This document shows, one piece after another, positions 34,130-41,873 of a stretch of 64,000 bases of DNA. The stretch covers positions 3,968,001-4,032,000 of the forward strand of contig NZ_CP169217.1 of assembly GCF_041897535.1 (NCBI RefSeq), in the 5' to 3' direction. Position 1 is the stretch's first letter. Each line of letters begins with the position of its first letter. Origin of the DNA: Methylomicrobium lacus_A. GTDB taxonomy: Bacteria > Pseudomonadota > Gammaproteobacteria > Methylococcales > Methylomonadaceae. A program made the position numbers and the translations under genes. The notes beneath the pieces were generated by a model. The model saw only the letters and a list, made by a program, of their open reading frames with translations. It was not told where the DNA came from and searched no databases.

Positions 34130-35406
34130 AGCGGATACAAATCAATCACGGTCGCATCATCGATCCTGCCAACGGCATTGACCGCATCGGCGATGTGTTT
34201 ATTGCCGACGGGAAAATTTTGTCGGTCGCCTCCAAGCTGGACGCTTTCGATGCGGACATCGAAATCGATGCGAGCGGGCAGGTCGTCTGTCCTGGCTTCA
34301 TCGATCTGAGTACGCGTCTGCGCGAACCGGGGCAGAGCCGCAAGGCGACCTTCAAGAGCGAAACGCTTGCCGCCGCCAGCGCGGGTGTAACTACGCTATG
34401 CCTGCAGCCGGATACGGTGCCGGTGATCGATACGCCGGCGGTCGCCGAATTGATCAAGGAATTGGCCGAAAAAGCCGGCTATCCGCAAATTCTGCCGGTC
34501 GCCGCGCTGACGCAGAAGCTCGAAGGCACCGAACTCAGTTCGATGCTGTCGCTGAAACAGGCCGGCTGTATCGCGGTCGGCCATGCGAACCATCCGGTCA
34601 AAAATCTCTTGATTCTGCGGCGGGCGATGGAATATGCGGCGAGTCATGATTTGCTGCTGATGCTGCGCCCGAACGATTACTGGCTCGGCAACAACGGCTG
34701 CGCGCATGAAGGCGAGTTGGCGACGCGTTACGGCTTGCCGGGCATTCCGGAAGCGGCCGAAACGATCGCGCTGTCGCAATGCCTCGAACTGGCCGAACTG
34801 ACCGGCTGCCGGGTGCATTTCGGCCAGCTCAGCTGCAAACGTTCGGTGATCAAGATCCAGCAAGCCAAAAACGACGGCCTGCGCGTGACCGCCGATGTCG
34901 CGATGCACCAATTGCACTTGACCGAAAACGACATGACGCCGTTTGACAGCGCCTACCATGTGCTGCCGCCGCTGCGCACCGAGGCCGATAAACAGTATTT
35001 ACGTCTGGGACTGGCGGTCGGAACGATCGACAGCATCGCTTCGGATCATCAGCCGCATGACCTCGATGCGAAGCTCGGCGCATTTCCCGAAACCGAACCC
35101 GGTATTTCCGCTTTGGAAACGCTGTTGCCGCTGCTCTTGCAACTGGTCGCGGAAGGCGCTCTGACCTTGCCGGAAGGCATTGCGGCGTTGACTTCCAAAC
35201 CGGCCGAGATACTGAGGCTGCGGCGCGGCGCGCTGACGCCCGGTTTGCCGGCTGACGTCTGCCTCTTCGATCCGAATAGGGTTTGGCGGATCGATGCGGA
35301 CAATTGGCACAGTCAAGGCACCAATACGCCTTATTGGGGGCAAACGCTGAAAGGCCGCGTCACCCATACCTTGCAGGCGGGCCGTATCATCCATAAACCG
35401 GCCTAG
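34126..35406 (+). CDS. Non-catalytic dihydroorotase-like subunit (PyrC'/PyrX)
   Basis: 426 residues, amidohydrolase fold of class I dihydroorotases: VCPGFIDLSTRLREPGQSRK near residue 55, ASAGVTTLCLQPDT, CKRSVIKIQQAK, TADVAMHQLHLTENDM, SDHQPHDLDAKLGAF. The usual metal-binding His-x-His after the first Asp (D-x-H-x-H) is replaced by Ser-Thr-Arg (D-L-S-T-R), so the active site is lost. Pseudomonas PyrC' has lost the same motif and serves to assemble ATCase. The pyrB-overlapping position fits that role, and a separate active pyrC must exist elsewhere. Its stop codon TAG (35404-35406) is shared with the left end of an IS630 element. Confidence 0.93.
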   Translation: MKRIQINHGRIIDPANGIDRIGDVFIADGKILSVASKLDAFDADIEIDASGQVVCPGFIDLSTRLREPGQSRKATFKSETLAAASAGVTTLCLQPDTVPVIDTPAVAELIKELAEKAGYPQILPVAALTQKLEGTELSSMLSLKQAGCIAVGHANHPVKNLLILRRAMEYAASHDLLLMLRPNDYWLGNNGCAHEGELATRYGLPGIPEAAETIALSQCLELAELTGCRVHFGQLSCKRSVIKIQQAKNDGLRVTADVAMHQLHLTENDMTPFDSAYHVLPPLRTEADKQYLRLGLAVGTIDSIASDHQPHDLDAKLGAFPETEPGISALETLLPLLLQLVAEGALTLPEGIAALTSKPAEILRLRRGALTPGLPADVCLFDPNRVWRIDADNWHSQGTNTPYWGQTLKGRVTHTLQAGRIIHKPA

Positions 35407-35437
35407 TACAACGCACCGGAAATTCTCCGAATAATTT

Positions 35438-36199
35438 TTAAACCACCAGAGGCCTTCCGGTATAAGTCCAGCGAAAAGGCTTAGCGAGGGTTTCATTGAA
35501 GAAATCGATAAACTGAAAAATACGTCCTTTCAAATCTGCTCTCGAGGTGAAGCTTGCCCGTTTGAGCAAGCGACGGGATAGAATGCCAAACCAAATCTCG
35601 ATCTGATTCAGCCACGAGCAATGCTTGGGCGTATAAACAAAGCGAATGCGATGGCTTTCGTCCTGCAAAAAAGCCGCGCGGGAGTTCATATCCCGTAGTA
35701 CTCCGCGTTCCCCTTTCACGCCCAAGTCCTCGTCAATTCCGCAGGCTTTGGCGATCCATTCCACCAGCGTCGCGGATTTATGGGTGTTCAACTGATCGGC
35801 CACAAACAGCCATTGCCCCTGAGGGTCTGTGGCGACGGTTTGCTGCACGTGGGCGACAAAGTCAGCTTCTGTTCGTGTGTCCTGAACAGTGGGCGCAATG
35901 ACCTTGCCTGTTGCCACCTCGAAGTTGGCAATCAGGGCTTGGGTGCCGTGGCGCCGGTATTCGTACTCGATCCGTTCCGGCTGTCCGGGTTGCATGGGCT
36001 GTGCGGGGTGAATGCGCTCCAGGGCCTGAATGCCGGTTTTTTCATCGATGCTGATCACGTGAATGCCTTGCGCATGCAGCGCCGGGGCTTGCCGATACAG
36101 GTCGCATACCGCTTCGACGTTGACCTGGAAGGTGGCTTCATCGTCGATGGTGGGATTCAGCCAATAGCGCGTTCGATGCGGCTTTAGCTGACCCTGCAT
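35438..36199 (-). CDS. IS630 transposase, C-terminal part (DDE catalytic domain)
   Basis: 253 residues. Catalytic acidic residues of the DDE fold: ISIDEKTGIQALER (first Asp), LFVADQLNTHKS (second Asp) and the C-terminal TPKHCSWLNQIEIWFGIL (Glu), with the usual HCSWLN-x-IE box. The frame opens at an ATG lying +1 relative to the upstream helix-turn-helix frame. Joining the two after SIGRFL gives a continuous IS630 protein, LMQGQLKPHRTRYW, so this part is normally made as a fusion. Either a one-base insertion in TTTTTTAAA or a recoding event separates them. Confidence 0.85.
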   Translation of the reverse strand: MQGQLKPHRTRYWLNPTIDDEATFQVNVEAVCDLYRQAPALHAQGIHVISIDEKTGIQALERIHPAQPMQPGQPERIEYEYRRHGTQALIANFEVATGKVIAPTVQDTRTEADFVAHVQQTVATDPQGQWLFVADQLNTHKSATLVEWIAKACGIDEDLGVKGERGVLRDMNSRAAFLQDESHRIRFVYTPKHCSWLNQIEIWFGILSRRLLKRASFTSRADLKGRIFQFIDFFNETLAKPFRWTYTGRPLVV

Positions 36200-36662
36200 T
36201 TAAAAAACGACCAATACTGGTCGCTGAGATACGGTCGACAATGCCTTGCTTAACGGCTTCCCGTGCCAAATCTTTGCGCGTCCAATGCGTCAAGGGTGAA
36301 GGCGGCGTTTCACAAGCCAACGCCAGCAGTTGGCAGACCTGTTCGGCGCTGAAGGTCTGTGGTGCACCCGGACGTTCCGCATCCGCCAGAATCGTCTCGA
36401 TCTGCCGGCGTAAACGTTCGGGATCATCTTCGCAGGCAGCCAGCGCCTCTTGGGCCGACAGCCAACGACGACGCCACAAACCGACCGTCTCTTCCTTGAT
36501 GTTCAGACCCTGCGCGCTGGCCTTGTTGCGACGGCCGGCTCCCGCATTTAAGACGATGCGCGCCCGCTGCACTAAACTGTGCGGCAGTTGCCGACTTCGA
36601 ACAATGGCTTCCAGCGTCGATTGTTGGGCTTGCGTCAAAATAAGCGGAGTGAGTGGGCGCAT
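36138..36662 (-). CDS. IS630 transposase, N-terminal part (helix-turn-helix)
   Basis: 174 residues. Begins MRPLTPLILTQAQQSTLE, a pair of helix-turn-helix units: SLVQRARIVLNAGAGRRNKA, then IKEETVGLWRRRWLSAQEAL, followed by a linker with PGAPQTFSAEQVCQLLALAC and SPLTHWTRKDLAREAVKQG. Homology to IS630 transposases ends at SIGRFL. The remaining 20 or so residues come from the wrong frame. It binds the element ends. Overlaps the catalytic-domain frame by 62 bp. Confidence 0.82.
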   Translation of the reverse strand: MRPLTPLILTQAQQSTLEAIVRSRQLPHSLVQRARIVLNAGAGRRNKASAQGLNIKEETVGLWRRRWLSAQEALAACEDDPERLRRQIETILADAERPGAPQTFSAEQVCQLLALACETPPSPLTHWTRKDLAREAVKQGIVDRISATSIGRFLNAGSAKAASNALLAESHHRR

Positions 36663-36731
36663 CGCTTCCTTGCGGGATGATTTTCGGGCTTGCTATTATC
36701 CTTCATTTTTTAGGTTTGTAGTACTAGGTCT

Positions 36732-36821
36732 CTGCCGGTCTTTCCCAATCGCTACCGATCCCTAACGCGAGTAGGGTTGTGTGGGATGCCCCACTCGCGC
36801 GAGGGACCGGCAGTTTTGACG
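36732..36821. repeat. Nested inverted repeats
   Basis: Outer arms CTGCCGGTC and GACCGGCAG pair perfectly. Inner arms CGCGAGTAGGG and CCCCACTCGCG pair with one mismatch around a 12-base loop. Together they can form a cruciform or a long RNA stem. It lies immediately beyond the IS630 insertion and may be the original end of the pyr transcript. Confidence 0.6.
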
Positions 36822-37229
36822 AGTATCTGGCCGCAGCCAGAGAAATCAATGCTGCCATCCGCTACGGCGACAAGTCATAACCGTCTGTTTTTCGCGTTCA
36901 AAATCATTCTGCATTTCGGAAAAATGCGGGCATTCTGGATGCTCGCCACATTTACTTCGATCAAATGACGATGGATACAATTCCGGAGTCAGGTTTGAAT
37001 CGCATGGAACTGTTGCTTTTGATGCATGTCTACTTCATGTGTACAACATAAATTGCACCTCAACAACAATCTGCCCGCACTGTAAAAGTGCAAAATTGCC
37101 AGCCGGCGCTGGCCTTTTTCATCATTCTTACTGCATTTTGCAAGACTAGATTTTTCAAATATTAACTAAAACAATTAGTTGCTATCTATTTTTGATTGGT
37201 TGTCTGAAAAATAGATTTAATTTCTCTCT

Positions 37230-37244
37230 TGGCATTAAATTTGC
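37230..37244 (+). promoter_or_regulatory. Candidate sigma-54 promoter upstream of the hydroxylase gene
   Basis: TGGCATTAAATTTGC has the GG and GC elements 12 bp apart and matches TGGCAYR-N4-TTGC at all specified positions but one. Transcription would begin near 37256, leaving a leader of about 150 bases. Function is inferred. Confidence 0.5.
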
Positions 37245-37314
37245 CTTAAACTTTGTAAGGGATAGCGAAAATCCCGCCATAAACCGACGGAATTTATTTC
37301 ATCACACCGTCACA

Positions 37315-37362
37315 TTGAATCAGTAGGATAAATTCGTAAGACGAATTTAATCATTAGGATAA
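37315..37362 (+). promoter_or_regulatory. Direct repeats flanking a palindrome in the hydroxylase leader
   Basis: TTGAATCAGTAGGATAA (37315-37331) and TTTAATCATTAGGATAA (37346-37362) are near-identical direct repeats. Between and overlapping them, AAATTCG-TAAGA-CGAATTT is a perfect palindrome. Such an array could be a regulator site or a structured leader. It lies 43 bp before the gene start. Confidence 0.45.
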
Positions 37363-37404
37363 TGCTGTAATGCACTTTCCAACAACCTAATTGGAGGAAA
37401 AGTC

Positions 37405-38400
37405 ATGTTAACCATCATCGAAATTTATTCAATGCTGCAAGCGACCCTGGCGAACTGGCAGGCTCTCGTGTCCAACGATTGGCCGTTCATCTGCGTGATC
37501 TTGGGCTTTACTCTGCTGTCGCTTGTTGAATTTCAACGGCCGAAAATGCCTTTTAGGCCTAAACAAATCATCAATACTTATCGCGTGAATCTGGGATTGT
37601 TCCTCCTCAACAGTCTGCTGATGTCGCTATTTTCGCTAGCCGGCTTAATGTTTGCGCTGGAGCATTTTTCCGGCAAGGGATTGTTGAGCGGAATCCGCAG
37701 TCCTGCCTGGAAAGCGCTGCTGTCATTCTTTCTGCTCGATGTTCTCTTGTACGCATGGCACCGGATTTGCCATCAATTCGACGCATTTTGGATGTTTCAC
37801 AAGGTCCATCACAGCGATCCCTATTTGAACGTATCGACCGCTTTCAGGATTCACATCGTCGAATTGATCATCACAACCGTACTGAAATCGGCATACATCA
37901 TCCTGCTCGGCATCGACAAGAGCGTCGTGTTTGCCTATGAAGCGGTCTATCCGTTGTTCGTGATGTTCCATCACACGAATATTACGTTTGCGGGCGAAAA
38001 ATGGCTCGGGCAGGTGATCGTGACACCGCATTTGCACCGAGTTCATCATTCGATCGAGCGCAGGGAACATGACAGCAATTACGGTGCGATCTTTTCGGTC
38101 TGGGACCGGCTGTTCTTCTCGCGCAAGGAAGTCGAGCCGGCTGCTGTCGGGATTAAGGGGACAGTGCCGCAAACCGCATGGGGTCTGGTCAAGTTCGGTT
38201 TCGTGAATACCGCGCAACCGGTGCCGGCGCCTGTCTATACCAGCGCGGTCACGGTCAACATCCATGCGATGATTGCCGAAGCCGCCTATTACAAGGCCGA
38301 AAAGCGGGCATTTTCGCCGGGCTATGAATTGTACGATTGGCTCGAAGCGAAAAAAGAAATCCTGCGACAGGTCCAGGGTAGCCGCTGCATGAATTGCTAA
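37405..38400 (+). CDS. Sterol desaturase / fatty acid hydroxylase superfamily protein
   Basis: 331 residues with about five membrane helices. The His clusters for the di-iron centre are seen: HRICHQ near 115, HKVHH near 130, and HRVHHS near 212, with FHHTNI between. The start has TTGGAGGAAAAGTC upstream, a strong ribosome site. These integral membrane oxygenases hydroxylate or desaturate lipids with O2 and an electron donor. The substrate (sterol, hopanoid or fatty acid) cannot be read from the sequence; gammaproteobacterial methanotrophs often make sterols and hopanoids. It stands alone. A hairpin (about 38419-38455) separates it from the convergent fumC. Confidence 0.92.
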   Translation: MLTIIEIYSMLQATLANWQALVSNDWPFICVILGFTLLSLVEFQRPKMPFRPKQIINTYRVNLGLFLLNSLLMSLFSLAGLMFALEHFSGKGLLSGIRSPAWKALLSFFLLDVLLYAWHRICHQFDAFWMFHKVHHSDPYLNVSTAFRIHIVELIITTVLKSAYIILLGIDKSVVFAYEAVYPLFVMFHHTNITFAGEKWLGQVIVTPHLHRVHHSIERREHDSNYGAIFSVWDRLFFSRKEVEPAAVGIKGTVPQTAWGLVKFGFVNTAQPVPAPVYTSAVTVNIHAMIAEAAYYKAEKRAFSPGYELYDWLEAKKEILRQVQGSRCMNC

Positions 38401-38461
38401 GGCTGGAAACTGGCGACGGGCGGGAACATGGATTGAAGATTCCACGCCTGCCCGAGCTTAT

Positions 38462-39829
38462 TTAGACCAGATGGGCGGGATCCAGCAGTATTTCCAGTTG
38501 TTCGCGCGGTATGTCGGTCATTTCCGCCGCGACATCGATGATCGGGCGATTTTGTTGATAGGCCGTCTTCGCGATCACCGCGGCTTGGGCATAGCCGATG
38601 ACCGGATTCAGCGCGGTCGCCAGCATCGGATTTTTCTCCAGCGGCGCCGAGATATTTTCCAGCCGCACGTTGAACCCCGTAATCGCCTTGTCGGCCAGCA
38701 AACGGCAGGCGTTGCCGAGAATCTCGATGCTTTGCAGCAGATTGTAGGCAATTAGCGGCAGCATCACGTTCAACTGAAAATTGCCGGATAAACCCGCCGT
38801 GGTAATTGCCGCGTCATTGCCGATCACCTGCACGGCGGCCATCGCGGCCGCTTCCGGAATCACCGGATTCACCTTGCCCGGCATGATGCTGCTGCCCGGC
38901 TGCAAGGCCGGCAGTTCGATCTCGCCGAGCCCGGCCAAGGGACCGCTGTTCATCCAGCGCAAATCGTTCGCGATCTTCAGAATACTGACCGCGATCACTT
39001 TCAACTGCCCCGATAACTCGATGCTGGCGTCCTGGCAACTCAGGCTTTCGAAGAACGAGGTGTTCTGTTCAAACGGCAGGTCCGTGTCCTGGCGTAAAAT
39101 TTCCGTGAATCTGGCTGCGAATTCGGGATGCGCATTGATGCCGGTGCCGACTGCGGTACCGCCTTGCGCGAGACGGTAAATTCTGACCAGGGCCGCCTCG
39201 ATTCTTTCGGCGCCATTCCGTATTTGCAGCGCCCAGGCGTTCATTTCCTGACTCATCCTCAGCGGCATCGCGTCCATCAGGTGCGTGCGCCCGGTCTTGA
39301 TCACCCGGTCGAGCGTTGCGGCTTTCGATTCGATCGTTGCGGCCAGATGTTCAAGCGCGGGCAGCAGGTGGCGGTGGCAGGCCAGCGCCGCGCTGAGGTG
39401 AATCGCGGTCGGTATGACGTCATTGCTGCTTTGGCCGCGGTTCACATGATCATTCGGATGAATCTCGATGCCTGCCGCCCGGCTTGCCAGATTGGCGATC
39501 ACTTCATTCACGTTCATGTTCGTACTGGTTCCGGATCCGGTCTGAAATACATCGACCGGAAATTGGGCATGATGGAGGCCGTCGATGATCTGCTGAGCGG
39601 CAGCGATGATCGCCGCGCTACGCACGGAATCCAGCTCGTCCAGTTCGCCGTTCACTTCCGCCGCAATCTTTTTGATCAACGCGAGCGCCTGGGTGAACGC
39701 GGGCGGCAAGGTCAAGCCGCTGACCGGAAAGTTCTCGACCGCGCGCTGGGTCTGCGCACCGTATAACGCAGAGGAGGGCACCTTGATTTCGCCGAGGCTG
39801 TCTTTTTCGATGCGGTATGTGGGGGGCAT
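38462..39829 (-). CDS. fumC: Class II fumarate hydratase
   Basis: 455 residues. Signature SSIMPGKVNPVIPEA near residue 315 (superfamily motif GSSxMPxKxN), TGSGTSTNMNVNEVIANLA near 98, HPNDHVNRGQSSNDVIPTA near 123, and KTGRTHLMDAMPLRM near 180. It is the Fe-S-free, oxygen-stable fumarase converting fumarate to L-malate in the TCA cycle, a homotetramer. No operon partners. The N-terminus YRIEKDSLGEIKVPSSALYG fits the family without extension. Confidence 0.97.
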   Translation of the reverse strand: MPPTYRIEKDSLGEIKVPSSALYGAQTQRAVENFPVSGLTLPPAFTQALALIKKIAAEVNGELDELDSVRSAAIIAAAQQIIDGLHHAQFPVDVFQTGSGTSTNMNVNEVIANLASRAAGIEIHPNDHVNRGQSSNDVIPTAIHLSAALACHRHLLPALEHLAATIESKAATLDRVIKTGRTHLMDAMPLRMSQEMNAWALQIRNGAERIEAALVRIYRLAQGGTAVGTGINAHPEFAARFTEILRQDTDLPFEQNTSFFESLSCQDASIELSGQLKVIAVSILKIANDLRWMNSGPLAGLGEIELPALQPGSSIMPGKVNPVIPEAAAMAAVQVIGNDAAITTAGLSGNFQLNVMLPLIAYNLLQSIEILGNACRLLADKAITGFNVRLENISAPLEKNPMLATALNPVIGYAQAAVIAKTAYQQNRPIIDVAAEMTDIPREQLEILLDPAHLV

Positions 39830-40048
39830 GGGCTTGGCCTCGTCAGAAAGGATTGCAAAAATCGAGCGTTTTTAAGCCATTAGAATCGATTTTGGGGTGA
39901 AGGTTTCCGAAGCTCCACTTCGAATGCATTGATGGCAGAAATCCCTGGTGAGCTAGCGAGGTTATCTGGCTGTCCAATAATATAATGGCCTTTACCCCGT
40001 CATTGCAGACTGTTGTAAAATCACGGCTTTAAAATACGAGAACGAAAA

Positions 40049-40297
40049 ATGTTTACGGCTTTTAACAGGCGGGCGCTGCTCGTCATGTTTTCATCCTGTC
40101 TAGTGTGTAGCTGCGCCGAAATCAAACAGACCGGAAGAATCGTCGGCCATACGACACGGGACGTGGCCAAAGGCATCGGACATGGCACCCGCGATGTGGC
40201 GAGGGAAATAGGTCACGGCACCAGAAACGCGGTTCACGGCATAGGCCAGGGTATCCATGATGTCGTCAATCCTTCGGATGAAGATGAGCCCAATTAA
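40049..40297 (+). CDS. Small lipoprotein with repeated GHGTRDVA motif
   Basis: 82 residues. A short basic start, a hydrophobic helix and a lipobox-like LVCSC (Cys near 25) suggest a lipoprotein or secreted peptide. From residue 28 the protein is three or four imperfect copies of an 11-residue unit: GRIVGHTTRDVAK, GIGHGTRDVAR, EIGHGTRNAVH, GIGQGIHDVVN. The tail is acidic. The regular His, Gly and Thr spacing implies an amphipathic helix. Nothing in it allows a function call. It is 8 bp ahead of the KAS III-like gene and probably co-transcribed and coupled with it. Confidence 0.8.
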   Translation: MFTAFNRRALLVMFSSCLVCSCAEIKQTGRIVGHTTRDVAKGIGHGTRDVAREIGHGTRNAVHGIGQGIHDVVNPSDEDEPN

Positions 40298-40305
40298 GTG
40301 GATTT

Positions 40306-41334
40306 ATGACTCTTTATTCTCAAGACAATGCGCAATGGGTAGGCATCAAGTCGGTTGGCTGCTACCTTCCTGATCAAGTGATGACCAGTCATGACATGGC
40401 GCAGCTCAGCGCTATTCCGCCTTCGGTCTTTGCCGACAAGATAGGCATTGTGCAGAAGCCTATTGCCGGTGCGGATGAGCATCCCAGCCAGATGGGAGTC
40501 AAGGCTGCCGTCGAGGCGATCGAGAAAGCCGGGCTAACGCCGTCCGAGATCGATTTGATCGCTTACTGTGGTGCTGGCGATTACGATTACCGCTTTTGGT
40601 CTCCCGCCGCGAAGATCCAGAGCGAAATCGGTGCCAGCGGCGCTTTTGCTTTCGAAGTCAGAAACTTCTGCAATAGCGGCAATCTGGGGATTCATATTTG
40701 CAGGAATATGTTGCTTGCCGATGCCAGTTATCGTTATGCGCTGGTTGTTTGCAGCGACAAATTATCCCACTTGCTCAATTATTCCGATCCCGCCTGCTTG
40801 TCGACCTTCATCATGGCGGATGGGGCGGCGGCCGTGGTGCTCGAAAAAGGCGGGAAAACGAGCCGGATCCTCGCCTATCACGGCATGACCGACGGCTCAC
40901 TGGCCGATTTCCTGAAGATATCCGCCGGGGGAACCCGCGTTCCCTATGACGCCGAGCGTTGCAGCCATTTGCTTAACGTCGATAATCCGGAAGAACTTGA
41001 GCGTATCTTTTCGGAACTTTACCTGAAGAATTATCAGTTGGTGGTCAAGACTTCGCTCGAAAAGAGCGGCTATGGGCTGGACGATGTGCATCTTTTGTTA
41101 ACCAATCAGGTTAAGAAAACCCTTGCCCAGCAAATATTGAAAGCACTGGGGATGAAGGAAAATCAAACGCTGAGCACCTTGTCCGAATTCGGTCATCTCG
41201 GTCCCGTAGATACCCTGTTAGGTTTGGCGAAAAGTCTGGAACTGGGTAAGATAGCGCCTGGCAATATCGTGGTTCTAGCCAGCAGTGCTGCCGGGTTTTC
41301 CTGGGCCGCACTGACACTGCAGTGGCTCGAATAA
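40306..41334 (+). CDS. KAS III (FabH)-like ketosynthase with exchanged catalytic His/Asn
   Basis: 342 residues, thiolase fold: IKSVGCYLPDQVMTSHDMAQL at the start, FADKIGIVQK, the nucleophile Cys122 in VRNFCNSGNLGIHI, FIMADGAAAVVLEKG. In FabH the second and third catalytic residues are His (PHQAN) and Asn (YGNTS), 30 residues apart. Here the first position is Asn267 (LLTNQVKK) and the second is His297 (SEFGHLGPVD), again 30 apart: the two are exchanged. The enzyme probably still forms an acyl-Cys, but may transfer acyl groups and not do a normal condensation. Substrate unknown. A repeat-bearing lipoprotein precedes it. Confidence 0.85.
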   Translation: MTLYSQDNAQWVGIKSVGCYLPDQVMTSHDMAQLSAIPPSVFADKIGIVQKPIAGADEHPSQMGVKAAVEAIEKAGLTPSEIDLIAYCGAGDYDYRFWSPAAKIQSEIGASGAFAFEVRNFCNSGNLGIHICRNMLLADASYRYALVVCSDKLSHLLNYSDPACLSTFIMADGAAAVVLEKGGKTSRILAYHGMTDGSLADFLKISAGGTRVPYDAERCSHLLNVDNPEELERIFSELYLKNYQLVVKTSLEKSGYGLDDVHLLLTNQVKKTLAQQILKALGMKENQTLSTLSEFGHLGPVDTLLGLAKSLELGKIAPGNIVVLASSAAGFSWAALTLQWLE

Positions 41335-41457
41335 TACATTGCCTCGGCGCGAGGATTTATTCTTCACGGTCTTCAGCGGGCGTGCTCTGAAACGCCGACA
41401 AGTGAGAGCTTTCCTTTTTCCAATCCTCCGAAGGTGACCGCCTCTGGACAGGAGACC

Positions 41458-41730
41458 ATGGATACCGATCCGGGTCTTTCGCCTACGAATGAGGATTATT
41501 CGCTGGAAGCTTATATCCTGCAACAGAATCATTACCAGAGCGAATTGCTGGCGAATCTCGACCACATGCCAGAGTCAGGTGCCGTTGCGGTGGTGACTTG
41601 GCCGAATGTGAACAAGGGCTCAGGATTTCCGGCCCGGGTTTTGGCGATAGCCCCGAAAAGTTATCGAGAAAAGCGGTGGCTAAAGGCTCTTCCCTGCCTT
41701 GCTCGCAATGCCTGTGGAAACCGGTGCTAG
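41458..41730 (+). CDS. Small hypothetical protein
   Basis: 90 residues. Start ATG at 41458 with CAGGAGACC directly upstream, so translation is credible. The N-terminal half (DTDPGLSPTNEDYSLEAYIL, then NHYQSELLANLDHMPESGA) is acidic and protein-like. The second half turns basic and Cys-containing and looks less natural, so the gene may be truncated or frameshifted. No family is recognised. It lies 123 bp after the KAS III-like gene on the same strand and is followed by a hairpin (41766-41796). Confidence 0.4.
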   Translation: MDTDPGLSPTNEDYSLEAYILQQNHYQSELLANLDHMPESGAVAVVTWPNVNKGSGFPARVLAIAPKSYREKRWLKALPCLARNACGNRC

Positions 41731-41765
41731 CGAGACGATGCATGGAGAAATTGGGTTTTTCCTTC

Positions 41766-41796
41766 ATACAGGCGCGAATCCTTTCACGCCTGTATG
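41766..41796. terminator. Hairpin, probable transcript end
   Basis: ATACAGGCG pairs perfectly with CGCCTGTAT around a 12-base loop. The T tract is poor (AATTAATTTT further on). It lies after the KAS III-like region and before the convergent OmpA-like gene. Confidence 0.5.
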
Positions 41797-41873
41797 ATCG
41801 AATTAATTTTCCTGCTAGGTACCTCCCTTGATAGGGGGCTAGAACAGGGCGAACCGGTATTCGCCGCCAAAAA

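Larger units (their letters stand above)
35404..36726 (-). mobile_element. IS630-family insertion sequence, inserted at a TA in the pyrC' stop codon
   Basis: About 1.32 kb. The ends are inverted repeats: TAGTACAACGCACCGGAAA at the left, and at the right the reverse complement reads TAGTACTACAAACCTAAAA (14 of 19 identical). A TA dinucleotide bounds each end (35404-35405 and 36725-36726), as expected for IS630, which duplicates TA. Inside are two minus-strand reading frames of one transposase. The base after the right TA is G, so the uninterrupted gene would also have ended in TAG. Confidence 0.85.
36727..37404 (+). other. Intergenic region after IS630: inverted repeats, remnant frame, promoter-like sites
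   Basis: The first part (36728-36880) is an open frame with no good start that ends GSFDEYLAAAREINAAIRYG-DKS and a stop. The amino-acid composition looks protein-like, so it may be the tail of a lost gene. It overlaps nested inverted repeats (36731-36821). From about 37140 the sequence is AT-rich and holds a sigma-54-type promoter (37230-37244) and a repeat cluster (37315-37362) ahead of the hydroxylase gene. No complete gene is seen. Confidence 0.5.

Noticed and set aside
36183..36191. Programmed -1 frameshift in IS630
   Set aside because: A -1 shift at the T6A3 run gives only five codons before a stop. Only +1 (or loss of one A) joins the domains.
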